Origin: Lachnospiraceae bacterium
GTDB taxonomy: Bacteria > Bacillota > Clostridia > Lachnospirales > Lachnospiraceae
Reading direction: 5' to 3'
Assembly (NCBI GenBank): GCA_022797535.1
Contig: JAAWKU010000011.1
Span: 1 to 46,515, forward strand
DNA length: 46,515 bases
Both the position numbers and the translations under genes were made by a program. Each line of letters begins with the position of its first letter. Within the stretch, counting starts at the first letter, position 1. Shown piece by piece: positions 8,644-15,243 of the stretch. Under the pieces are notes generated by a model, which made no database searches, was not told where the DNA came from, and worked only from the letters and a program-made list of their open reading frames with translations.

Positions 8644-9600
8644 ATGAGAAAAGAACAAAACCGGAATATGTCCGAAACGAGGAAGAAAAGTTACCTGCTG
8701 CTGATCCTGGGAGCGGTACTGCTGGCCGCGGCCATCGCCTTCGCCATATATGCCCACGGCAGCAGCTATGCCGCCTCTCTGGAAACCGGGAGCGAACTGT
8801 CCGAAGTGAAGGCCTTGATCAAATCCGTGGAGGCCGGGGAAACCGCCGGTGATCTGGAAGCCCTGAAAACGCGACAGACAAAGCTCACCGACTTAAAGCT
8901 AAGCCAGGAAAGGCCTTACTCCTACAGTCTTACCCTCCTGTTTTTCGCCTTACTGCTGGTAGCAAAGGGACTGTATAACTCACTGATCGGCACGGTAAAA
9001 AGCCAGGAAAACATAAAACGTCTGGCCATGGCGGGTCTGATGGCGGCCCTCTGTTACATCGGCTTCGCCGTGTTCAAAATCGACATCCCTGTGGGCCCCG
9101 GAAAAACGGCGTTCCATTTCGGCAATGTGTTCTGTGTGCTGGCGGCTCTGCTGCTGGGCGGTTTCTGGGGCGGCCTGGCAGGCGCCATAGGCATGACCAT
9201 CGGCGACCTGACCACCGCCTATGTGACCAGCGCCCCCAAGACCTTTCTGCTGAAGCTATGCATCGGCCTCATTGTAGGTTTGGTAGCACACGTTATTTTT
9301 CGTCTGAGTCGAACCCATTCCAGAAAATATATAACAGGCGTTACTGTACTTGCCTGTCTTTGCGGCATGGGCTTTAATATGGCAGCTGACCCGCTGGTGG
9401 GATATTTCTACAAGATGTACCTGTTGGGAATTCCTCAGGAATTGTCTGCCACCCTGGCAAAGATGGCCACCGTCACCACTGCCGTGAACGCGGTGGTAGC
9501 CGTCATCGCCGCCAGCATCTTTTATCTGGCTCTGCGTCCCGCTCTGAGAAAAGCCGGGCTGTTTATTCAGGTGACTCCGGAAAGGCCGGATATGGAGTGA
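8644..9600 (+). CDS. ECF transporter S component with N-terminal extension
   Basis: This 318-residue membrane protein has a C-terminal part (about 120-305) that matches ECF substrate-binding (S) components. It has LAMAGLMAALCYIGFAVFK, then FHFGNVFCVLAALLLGG and GAIGMTIGDLTTAY, followed by several membrane helices. S components bind a vitamin-like substrate and use a shared EcfT/EcfA energy module, which is not in this window. The first 110 residues are an addition: two membrane segments (about 15-33 and 92-108) around a charged helical loop. AGGA lies about 9 bases before the ATG. The substrate cannot be told from sequence. It is a lone plus-strand gene ending at a shared terminator. Confidence 0.8.
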   Translation: MRKEQNRNMSETRKKSYLLLILGAVLLAAAIAFAIYAHGSSYAASLETGSELSEVKALIKSVEAGETAGDLEALKTRQTKLTDLKLSQERPYSYSLTLLFFALLLVAKGLYNSLIGTVKSQENIKRLAMAGLMAALCYIGFAVFKIDIPVGPGKTAFHFGNVFCVLAALLLGGFWGGLAGAIGMTIGDLTTAYVTSAPKTFLLKLCIGLIVGLVAHVIFRLSRTHSRKYITGVTVLACLCGMGFNMAADPLVGYFYKMYLLGIPQELSATLAKMATVTTAVNAVVAVIAASIFYLALRPALRKAGLFIQVTPERPDME

Positions 9601-9680
9601 GGGAGCGGCGCGCCGCCCCTGTCCGTTCAGAAGTATTTGCGTCGGCCAAAACCAATTCTTTTTGCCTGATCCGGGCAAGC

Positions 9681-9735
9681 AAAAATACGCCCTGAGACTG
9701 GATTGTACCCTGGTCTCCTGGGCGTACTTTTATAT
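9681..9735. terminator. Bidirectional terminator between the ECF and DUF4097 genes
   Basis: TACGCCC (9686-9692) pairs with GGGCGTA (9720-9726), with an inner GAGAC/GTCTC helix. There is an A-run on the left (T-run for the minus strand) and CTTTTATATTT on the right. Converging genes on each side fit a two-way terminator. Confidence 0.8.
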
Positions 9736-9745
9736 TTGCACATTT

Positions 9746-10672
9746 TTATTGGAAATCAACCTCCACATTGCCCATGGAACAGCTAATCTGCATATATTTG
9801 TCCGCGCCGTTGTCAATATCACGGTCCACTGCCGCCCCGCCAAAGACGTCCCCGTCCACCTTCATACTGCCTGCCACACAACTCAGCTGATAGTTAAAAT
9901 CCTGTTTATTCCCGGTCAGGCTCATGTTCACATTCCCCATGTTGCAGCTGATCTCCGCACTCTCGTTGACAGCGCCGGTAAAGTCCATATTGCCTGCGCC
10001 GATGGATGCGGCCAGGGTCTGCACCGTCACGTCCTGAGTGCGCAATTCTCCCGCTCCCAAGGAAACATCCAGCGCGCCCAGCGTCACATTTGTCATCAGC
10101 AGCTGACCTGCGCCGACAGATGCCGTCATATCCTGCACCACCATATCTCCCAGCTTTAACTGCCCCGCCCCCAGAGACAGATCCAGTCGTTCCAGAGTAC
10201 AGTCCTCCGGCAGGTACAGCGTAATCGAACTGTTTTTAATCTCCTCCATCAGATTGGCCGGGCGGACGGACTTGACATACAACACGCCTTCCTCCACATA
10301 AGCCTGCATCTTGCCCAGGCTGCTGCCTTCGATATAGATATTTCCGTCCTGGGAGTTTTTGACTTCCACCATGCTGCCGCCGATCTCCAGATTCAGTTCT
10401 TCAACGTTCCCCTGGTAGATCATCTGTTTTTCCACATCCCCTTTCCATATGGTATAGCTTTCATGGAACATGGAGACATCGTCAATATCATAGCCTGTGA
10501 ACCCAATGTTGTAATCCTCCCAGTCAAAATCCACCCAGCCTCCGCCGATTTCCGTCAACAATTCATCCATTTCCTGTCTGCCGCCTGCCCGCCTGCCAAT
10601 CATGTAAAACAAGCCTCCCACGACAATCAGCACCAAAGCCAGCACAAAACAGAACTTCATAAATTTTTTCAT
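9746..10672 (-). CDS. DUF4097-family membrane-anchored beta-repeat protein
   Basis: This 308-residue protein has an N-terminal membrane anchor (residues 5-23, FCFVLALVLIVVGGLFYMIG) and then a beta-rich body. The C-terminal 180 residues are short beta repeats of the LSLGAGQLKLGDM / ASVGAGQLLMTN / VSLGAGELRTQD kind, typical of the DUF4097 beta-solenoid fold. It is the last gene of the PadR-DUF1700-DUF4097 operon, a widespread Firmicute set linked to envelope stress. The start at 10672 has AAGGAGATT directly upstream; the frame to 10762 would overlap the spacer for no gain. The biochemical function is unknown. Confidence 0.85.
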   Translation of the reverse strand: MKKFMKFCFVLALVLIVVGGLFYMIGRRAGGRQEMDELLTEIGGGWVDFDWEDYNIGFTGYDIDDVSMFHESYTIWKGDVEKQMIYQGNVEELNLEIGGSMVEVKNSQDGNIYIEGSSLGKMQAYVEEGVLYVKSVRPANLMEEIKNSSITLYLPEDCTLERLDLSLGAGQLKLGDMVVQDMTASVGAGQLLMTNVTLGALDVSLGAGELRTQDVTVQTLAASIGAGNMDFTGAVNESAEISCNMGNVNMSLTGNKQDFNYQLSCVAGSMKVDGDVFGGAAVDRDIDNGADKYMQISCSMGNVEVDFQ

Positions 10673-10796
10673 AATCTCCTTGCCTTTCTGTATTGAATCG
10701 CACATCTGCCCTTCCAGTTCCAGACATTTCCACACACCCGTTATGTGTCGCTGGTCTGACAAATGCAGTTTTTATTTTAAAATGAGTATTCTCCAT

Positions 10797-12074
10797 TTAC
10801 GCTCTCTTCTTTTTACGGGAAAACAATCGGCCTATCCCACGGAAAATAGCCGGAGTAGCCATGCCTGCCATGGCCACTGTCAAGAGCAGGAAAAATATTC
10901 CGATTCCCACTACCAATAATCCTCCTCCTATCAGCCCCAGGGCGGCCATGGGATGGAAGCCCAGTCCCACGATACCCACAACGGCAAGAAAGAAGCCTAC
11001 GATAATGCATATCAGAGCTGTAATGCCAAATCCCAGGATCATGCAGAACCAGGCGGCCAGCAGGCCCAGTACGACCCCCACTGCTCCGGCGAGCAGTCCC
11101 ACCAGTCCCCCCAACAGACCTGCAGCCACCGGCAGACAGAATATGCACAGGACTATGATCAGTGCGATGATGCCTCCGGACAACGGTTCCTTTTTGGCTT
11201 TCTCTGACTTGCTCCGGGAATCCTGCCCTCCATAGTTCCAGGGAGCCGCCGGCTGGGAAACACCCTGCCAGGGCGCCGCAGCGGCCACCCCTGCCCCGGA
11301 GGCTGTTCCGGGAATTCCATGAGATGAAATGTCATATGCCGCCGTCCCCTGTGCTTCCATACCTGGTGCTGCGTTGTTCTGGGCTGCTGTGCCCTGTGCT
11401 GCAGTATTCTGTGTCGCAGCGCCCTGAGGCATAGTGCTCTGTGCCGCAGTATTCTGTGCTGTGGTTCCCTGAGGCATAGTGCTCTGTGCCGCAGTATTCT
11501 GTGCTGCGGCTCCCTGAGGCATAGTGCTCTGTGCCGCAGTATTCTGTGCTGTGGTTCCCTGAGGTATAGTGCTCTGTGCTGCAGTATTCTGTGCCGCGGC
11601 TCCCTGAGGTATAGTGCTCTGTGCTGCGGCGCCCTGTGGTGCAACATTCTCTGCCGCGCCTTGCGTTACCGCACCTTGTGATACCGTGTCCCAGGCCGCC
11701 ATCCCCTGTACTGCTGCGTCCTGTGCCGTTGTCTCTCGTGATACTGCACTCTGCGCCGCGGCGCCCTGCCCTGTCCCATTCTGGTCGGCGTCCTCCGCAG
11801 ACTCTTCCATATTCGTGCCATACTCTGTCAATTCCCTGCCGGTGACCGGCTTACGCGCCTTATCGCCGTCCCCATAGCCTGCGCCGTACAGATCCCTCTT
11901 AATGTTTTCCGCCACCCGCGCCGGATTGCCCAAAGCCTCTATTACCGCCTGCTCGTTCTCCGGGCCAGCATCGTCAAAATAATCCCCATAGTATTGCAGG
12001 GCTTCCTGCCGCTCCTGTTCGGATATGTTTTGCAGCAAACGCTCCAACTGCCTCATAAAATCAATCTTGTTCAT
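10797..12074 (-). CDS. DUF1700 (HAAS) membrane protein with Ala/Gln repeats
   Basis: This 425-residue protein has an N-terminal HAAS/DUF1700 domain (1-65; FMRQLERLLQNISEQERQEA, YYGDYFDDAGPE and ALGNPARVAENIKRDL). HAAS domains are thought to meet PadR-type regulators. Residues about 95-270 are low complexity, rich in Ala, Gln, Thr and Pro, with five 15-residue repeats at about 149-229. Residues about 290-410 contain three or four glycine-rich membrane helices, and the end is basic (FSRKKKRA). The usual protein of this family has a short linker, so this one is greatly expanded. The start at 12074 has GGAAGGA upstream. It lies between padR (61 bases) and the DUF4097 gene. Confidence 0.85.
   Translation of the reverse strand: MNKIDFMRQLERLLQNISEQERQEALQYYGDYFDDAGPENEQAVIEALGNPARVAENIKRDLYGAGYGDGDKARKPVTGRELTEYGTNMEESAEDADQNGTGQGAAAQSAVSRETTAQDAAVQGMAAWDTVSQGAVTQGAAENVAPQGAAAQSTIPQGAAAQNTAAQSTIPQGTTAQNTAAQSTMPQGAAAQNTAAQSTMPQGTTAQNTAAQSTMPQGAATQNTAAQGTAAQNNAAPGMEAQGTAAYDISSHGIPGTASGAGVAAAAPWQGVSQPAAPWNYGGQDSRSKSEKAKKEPLSGGIIALIIVLCIFCLPVAAGLLGGLVGLLAGAVGVVLGLLAAWFCMILGFGITALICIIVGFFLAVVGIVGLGFHPMAALGLIGGGLLVVGIGIFFLLLTVAMAGMATPAIFRGIGRLFSRKKKRA
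11390..11640 (-). repeat. 45-base tandem repeats in the DUF1700 gene
   Basis: Five units of 45 bases encode AAQST(I/M)PQG(AA/TT)AQNT, flanked by decayed copies. Alternate units carry the GCA-GCA or ACC-ACA version, giving a 90-base higher-order period, as in the alternating repeats of the HTH gene. The frame is preserved. Confidence 0.9.
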
Positions 12075-12135
12075 ATTCGTCCTTCCTGCCCCACTGTGCC
12101 GGGGGCTTCTCATATAATAAAAACCGCCTTTTTAT

Positions 12136-12453
12136 TCAGCCCTTTCCTTCAAACAGCGAAGTGATTTTGTCCGAATAGCTGCGCCACTCTCCCTCATACA
12201 ATCGCAACTGGGCCCAGCCACTGCTGGTTACTTTATAATAACGCCTGTTACGTCCTGCGCATTCCCTGTCATATACCTCCAGGCAATCGTCTTTTTGCAG
12301 ACGGCGAAGCACCGGATACAACGTGGATTCTGACAGATCTATTACCTGCCGCACATCCTGGGTGATCTTATACCCATATGTTCCCTCTGGCTCCTTGGAG
12401 ACCACCGCCAGCACGATGGCGTCCAACAGAGCAGCACCTGTATTAAATATCAT
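12136..12453 (-). CDS. PadR-family transcriptional regulator
   Basis: This 105-residue winged-helix repressor of the short PadR type starts MIFNTGAALLDAIVLAVVSK. It has GTYGYKITQDV (recognition of the family) and ESTLYPVLRRLQKDDCLEVY (wing), then the short dimer helix QLRLYEGEWRSYSDKI. The start at 12453 has GGAAAGGAAAAGAGC upstream; the frame to 12597 adds 48 unlikely residues. It leads the operon with DUF1700 and DUF4097 genes. Two palindromes over its promoter are very probably its own operators, so it should repress itself and the operon. The inducer is unknown. Confidence 0.92.
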   Translation of the reverse strand: MIFNTGAALLDAIVLAVVSKEPEGTYGYKITQDVRQVIDLSESTLYPVLRRLQKDDCLEVYDRECAGRNRRYYKVTSSGWAQLRLYEGEWRSYSDKITSLFEGKG

Positions 12454-12595
12454 GCTCTTTTCCTTTCCTATCTTTAAGTTCCGCATACCTCCCCCAACAC
12501 AATTTTCCGCGGATATGGGTTTGGACGCTCCCTCACCCGGATTTACATCATTGGGGGTGTGGGTATGCTGTTTTAAGTTCTCTGCTCTGAATTCC

Positions 12596-12615
12596 ACTTC
12601 CGCCCCGGCGGAAGT
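12596..12615 (-). repeat. Perfect hairpin in the padR leader
   Basis: ACTTCCGCC and GGCGGAAGT surround a two-base centre, a 20-base inverted repeat near the start of a leader about 200 bases long before padR. No T-run follows, so it is a stability or processing element rather than a terminator. Confidence 0.6.
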
Positions 12616-12633
12616 ATGTTTGGGGTTTATACA

Positions 12634-12696
12634 ATATTATATGACGTATAATATTGCTTCTGAACATACTATACGACATATAATATGCTTTGTCAA
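12634..12696 (-). promoter_or_regulatory. padR operon promoter with two PadR operators
   Basis: A sigma-A promoter reads TTGACA (12696-12691), 17 bases, TATAGT (12673-12668). One palindrome has halves ATATTATA and TATAATAT around five bases (12634-12654, perfect). A second at 12666-12686 covers the -10 with one half-site change. The centres are 32 bases apart, about three helical turns, so two dimers would bind the same face. Binding would block polymerase. Confidence 0.85.
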
Positions 12697-12921
12697 TCCT
12701 TTTTTACCATTAATAAGTAATTTAAAATATTATAAGTAGTTTTAAATAAGAAACAAATAAGTAGCTTAAATAAGAATATTATATTTTTCATTCTGATCAA
12801 AAAAAGATCCCTCCTATTTTTCATGAGAGATCTCTTCTTAACTATTTATTTTATAATAAAATTTACTTCGTTTTAACATCATTTAATCATATCGCTTTAT
12901 CATGTATCTGCCAGGCGCTTA
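12697..12921. other. AT-rich gap between padR promoter and plsY end
   Basis: It holds three copies of an ATAAGTA-(A/G)-(T/C)TTTAAA-like motif at 12713-12726, 12732-12746 and 12757-12770, upstream of the padR -35, and the plsY terminator at 12799-12833. The A/T tracts could act as an UP element. No gene is seen. Confidence 0.5.
12799..12833 (-). terminator. Rho-independent terminator of plsY
   Basis: AGATCTCTC pairs with GAGGGATCT on the minus strand (12833-12825 with 12813-12805, one mismatch), followed by a run of T. It closes the glycosyltransferase-plsY unit. Confidence 0.8.
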
Positions 12922-13581
12922 CTACGCGGAAACCGTAGTGGTTTTCTCTGTGCCTTGTGCCGCCTGCTGTTCCAAGACCTGCTGCCGAAGGCTGTTCTTG
13001 TGCACCACTACGCAGGAAAGCATCAATATTCCGCCACAGATCTGCCAGGGAATCCATCGAGCATACAGCATGTACAGGGAACTCAGAGCCAACAGGCTGT
13101 AAGTCACCCGCGTCCTTCGGGTATGAGGCCGGATACGCACCACCAGGGAAAAGAACAGGTAGATACTGCACAAAGCAAATATGGGTTCCGTATGAATGGG
13201 CATCAGGCCGATCAGCACTCCGAAAGATACAGCAATGGCTTTTCCTCCCCTGCCTCTGTGAAAAAGGGAATACGCATGTCCCAGCACCGGCCCGGTCATG
13301 ATCAGGGGAAACAGACAGCCGCTCTCCAGCCCAAGCCGCAGCGCCAGGTGCATGGGAAGCACACCCTTGAGAATGTCTCCCAGCAGACACAGAATTCCCA
13401 CAGGGATCCCCGCATGCTGCATGGCATTGGCCGTGCCCGGGTTGTGGTCATCGCTGAGCGCCACCACATCCACTTTCTTAATCCATTTGGGAAGATACCT
13501 GCTGAACAAAACGCTGCCGCACAGAACTCCCACGATCACCATTATAATCTGATGTCCCATTATCGTTTCCTCTTTCCGCAT
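12922..13581 (-). CDS. plsY: PlsY-family glycerol-3-phosphate acyltransferase
   Basis: This 219-residue integral membrane enzyme transfers acyl groups from acyl-phosphate to glycerol-3-phosphate, the first step of phospholipid synthesis. Seen motifs are HNPGTANAMQHAG (loop 1; the usual form is SGNPGATN), LLGDILKGVLP, GHAYSLFHRGRGGKAIAVSFG (loop 2) and several membrane helices. The start at 13581 is preceded by GGAGG at 7 bases; an alternative ATG at 13560 would drop seven residues. It lies 28 bases after the GT28 gene, suggesting a membrane-lipid pair. His replaces the usual Ser/Gly in the first motif, so an accessory paralogue rather than the main PlsY is possible. Confidence 0.85.
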   Translation of the reverse strand: MRKEETIMGHQIIMVIVGVLCGSVLFSRYLPKWIKKVDVVALSDDHNPGTANAMQHAGIPVGILCLLGDILKGVLPMHLALRLGLESGCLFPLIMTGPVLGHAYSLFHRGRGGKAIAVSFGVLIGLMPIHTEPIFALCSIYLFFSLVVRIRPHTRRTRVTYSLLALSSLYMLYARWIPWQICGGILMLSCVVVHKNSLRQQVLEQQAAQGTEKTTTVSA

Positions 13582-13609
13582 ATCCGAACCTCCGGCCGCA
13601 TATCCGCCG

Positions 13610-14746
13610 TCAGCCCGCCACCTCGTCCTCCGAGCCATGCCGGAGAATAAAATCGCAGATATCCTTCGCAGCATTCCCGTTAATCACCTGGTGTTGTCTC
13701 TCTATCATCTTTCTGCATGCCTCCGGACGCGCCAGAAGCTCCATGGCAGCCTCCACCAGCCGCTCCTCGGAATCCGCGCTGACGGAAATACCATGGGCAT
13801 TATAAAATGCCTGATTACAGTCCTCGCACCCCGGTATGGGCCTGGTATGAGCCAGGGGAATCCCGGCTACCGCTGCTTCCGTGGATGTCAATCCTCCAGG
13901 CTTTGTGAACAGCAGATCGGATGCTGCCAGATATTCTGCCGTCTTGTCCGTGTAATCCAGAACCTGCACCCGGAGATCCTCCCGGTATGCCTCCCGCAGC
14001 CTGTGCTTCAGCTTTTCGTTGGAGCCTCCCAGAATATAGACATAGTCTTTTTCACCCATACGGAATACCAGCGTCCGCACCAGATTCTCGATTTTACCAT
14101 AGCCCATGCTGCCTGTCATAACCAGGATACAATGCCCCTCAAGATTCATTCCCAGGGCCTTTCTGGCCTCCTCCCTGGATGGCAGATTCCGAAATCGGTC
14201 CGACACCGGGATTCCTGTGGGAACCAGCTTCTCCGGGGCAACTCCCTTTTTCACATACTCCTCCATCAATTCCTCATGCGCTATAAAATAGTAGTCTGCT
14301 TCCGTCTCCTCCGTAAAGGGAATACAGGTGTAATCCGTCCCCACGAAATACGTTTGGATATTGGGCCGACACTCGTGTTTGCGAAGCATGTAAGTCAGCG
14401 CTTCCGCTGGGAAAAGATGCGGCATGACAATCGTGTCATAACAATTGTCAACTATATAGCGGTACAGCTTTTCCGCATAGAGCGCATTGGCGTAATACAC
14501 AGGCGACTTCCGCCTGGAAGATGTAATGGCTCTCCCGGCCTTATATGCCCCTTTAAATACTCTTGTGGCCTTTACCGTACTCCAGACATAGATCCTCTTT
14601 CCACAGCTGGCCGCCCTCTCCGACGCAAATTCCAGCGCATCCGCCATATCACAGGGAATTCCTCTCTTTCGGAACTGCTCCAACACCGCCTTGCCCGCCG
14701 AATTATGTCCCTCTCCAGTACCTGTGGACAATATCAGTACTTTCAT
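13610..14746 (-). CDS. GT28-family diacylglycerol glycosyltransferase / MGDG synthase-like
   Basis: A 378-residue membrane-associated glycosyltransferase of the UgtP/MGDG-synthase type. The N-terminus MKVLILSTGTGEGHNSAGKA is the acceptor-binding loop of this family. The C-terminal half has ILVMTGSMGYGKIENLV, VQVLDYTDKTAEYLAASDLLFTKPGGLTSTEAA (sugar-nucleotide pocket) and IPGCEDCNQAFY. Such enzymes make glycolipids from diacylglycerol and UDP-sugar. The start at 14746 has GGAGGTATTA upstream; the frame to 14833 adds 29 residues without support. The gene heads the unit with plsY. The exact sugar donor cannot be read from the sequence. Confidence 0.88.
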   Translation of the reverse strand: MKVLILSTGTGEGHNSAGKAVLEQFRKRGIPCDMADALEFASERAASCGKRIYVWSTVKATRVFKGAYKAGRAITSSRRKSPVYYANALYAEKLYRYIVDNCYDTIVMPHLFPAEALTYMLRKHECRPNIQTYFVGTDYTCIPFTEETEADYYFIAHEELMEEYVKKGVAPEKLVPTGIPVSDRFRNLPSREEARKALGMNLEGHCILVMTGSMGYGKIENLVRTLVFRMGEKDYVYILGGSNEKLKHRLREAYREDLRVQVLDYTDKTAEYLAASDLLFTKPGGLTSTEAAVAGIPLAHTRPIPGCEDCNQAFYNAHGISVSADSEERLVEAAMELLARPEACRKMIERQHQVINGNAAKDICDFILRHGSEDEVAG

Positions 14747-14845
14747 TAATACCTCCAGCTTATCTCTGTATGCATATGACCAGCATTCCCCTGAAGGGAC
14801 GGCCCAATGCGCACAGGAATTGGGAATCTCCATTTATGTATCTAT

Positions 14846-14874
14846 AAAGTATCATGTTTTACCCTGAATTGCAA
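14846..14874 (-). promoter_or_regulatory. Promoter of the glycosyltransferase-plsY unit
   Basis: TTGCAA (14874-14869), a 17-base spacer and TACTTT (14851-14846), with a TGA just before the -10 that may act as an extended element. It lies 100 bases before the start codon. Confidence 0.6.
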
Positions 14875-15243
14875 GATAAGAGATTTTATCCCTTCCACTA
14901 TTTTACATAAAATGGTTGACTACTTTGGTTCTATTTTTTCTTTCTGCAATTTTACATGCAAAAAGGGAGTTCGACATAAAAATTGAAATATTTGTCATAT
15001 TTACGGCATCCTGGGAAATTAATCCACCGTTTCCACATAGTTATCCACATATACACTACTGTCACTCTCCTTTTATAAGGCGTCAAAATTGCAAAAAATA
15101 CATGTCATAATGCTGATTTTCCATTTAACCAAACACCTATTTGGTTTACATAATTTTTACAAAATAGAGAATCCGAAACGGCAAAAAAAGAACCCGACAA
15201 ACACAGAGTTCTTTTTAGCATTTCTATATGTCATAATTTTTAT
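14875..15243. other. AT-rich gap upstream of the glycosyltransferase gene
   Basis: This non-coding stretch holds the helicase terminator at 15185-15216, a hairpin AACCAAA/TTTGGTT near 15127-15145 and one TTATCCACA (15041-15049). No believable gene is seen. Confidence 0.5.
15185..15216. terminator. Terminator after the helicase gene
   Basis: AAAAAGAAC pairs with GTTCTTTTT around a 14-base loop. T-runs exist on both strands, so it can stop helicase transcription on the minus strand 28 bases after its stop codon. Confidence 0.65.

Noticed and set aside
15041-15049. DnaA box TTATCCACA as sign of a replication origin
   Set aside because: It is a single copy with no cluster of boxes and no dnaA, dnaN or recF nearby.
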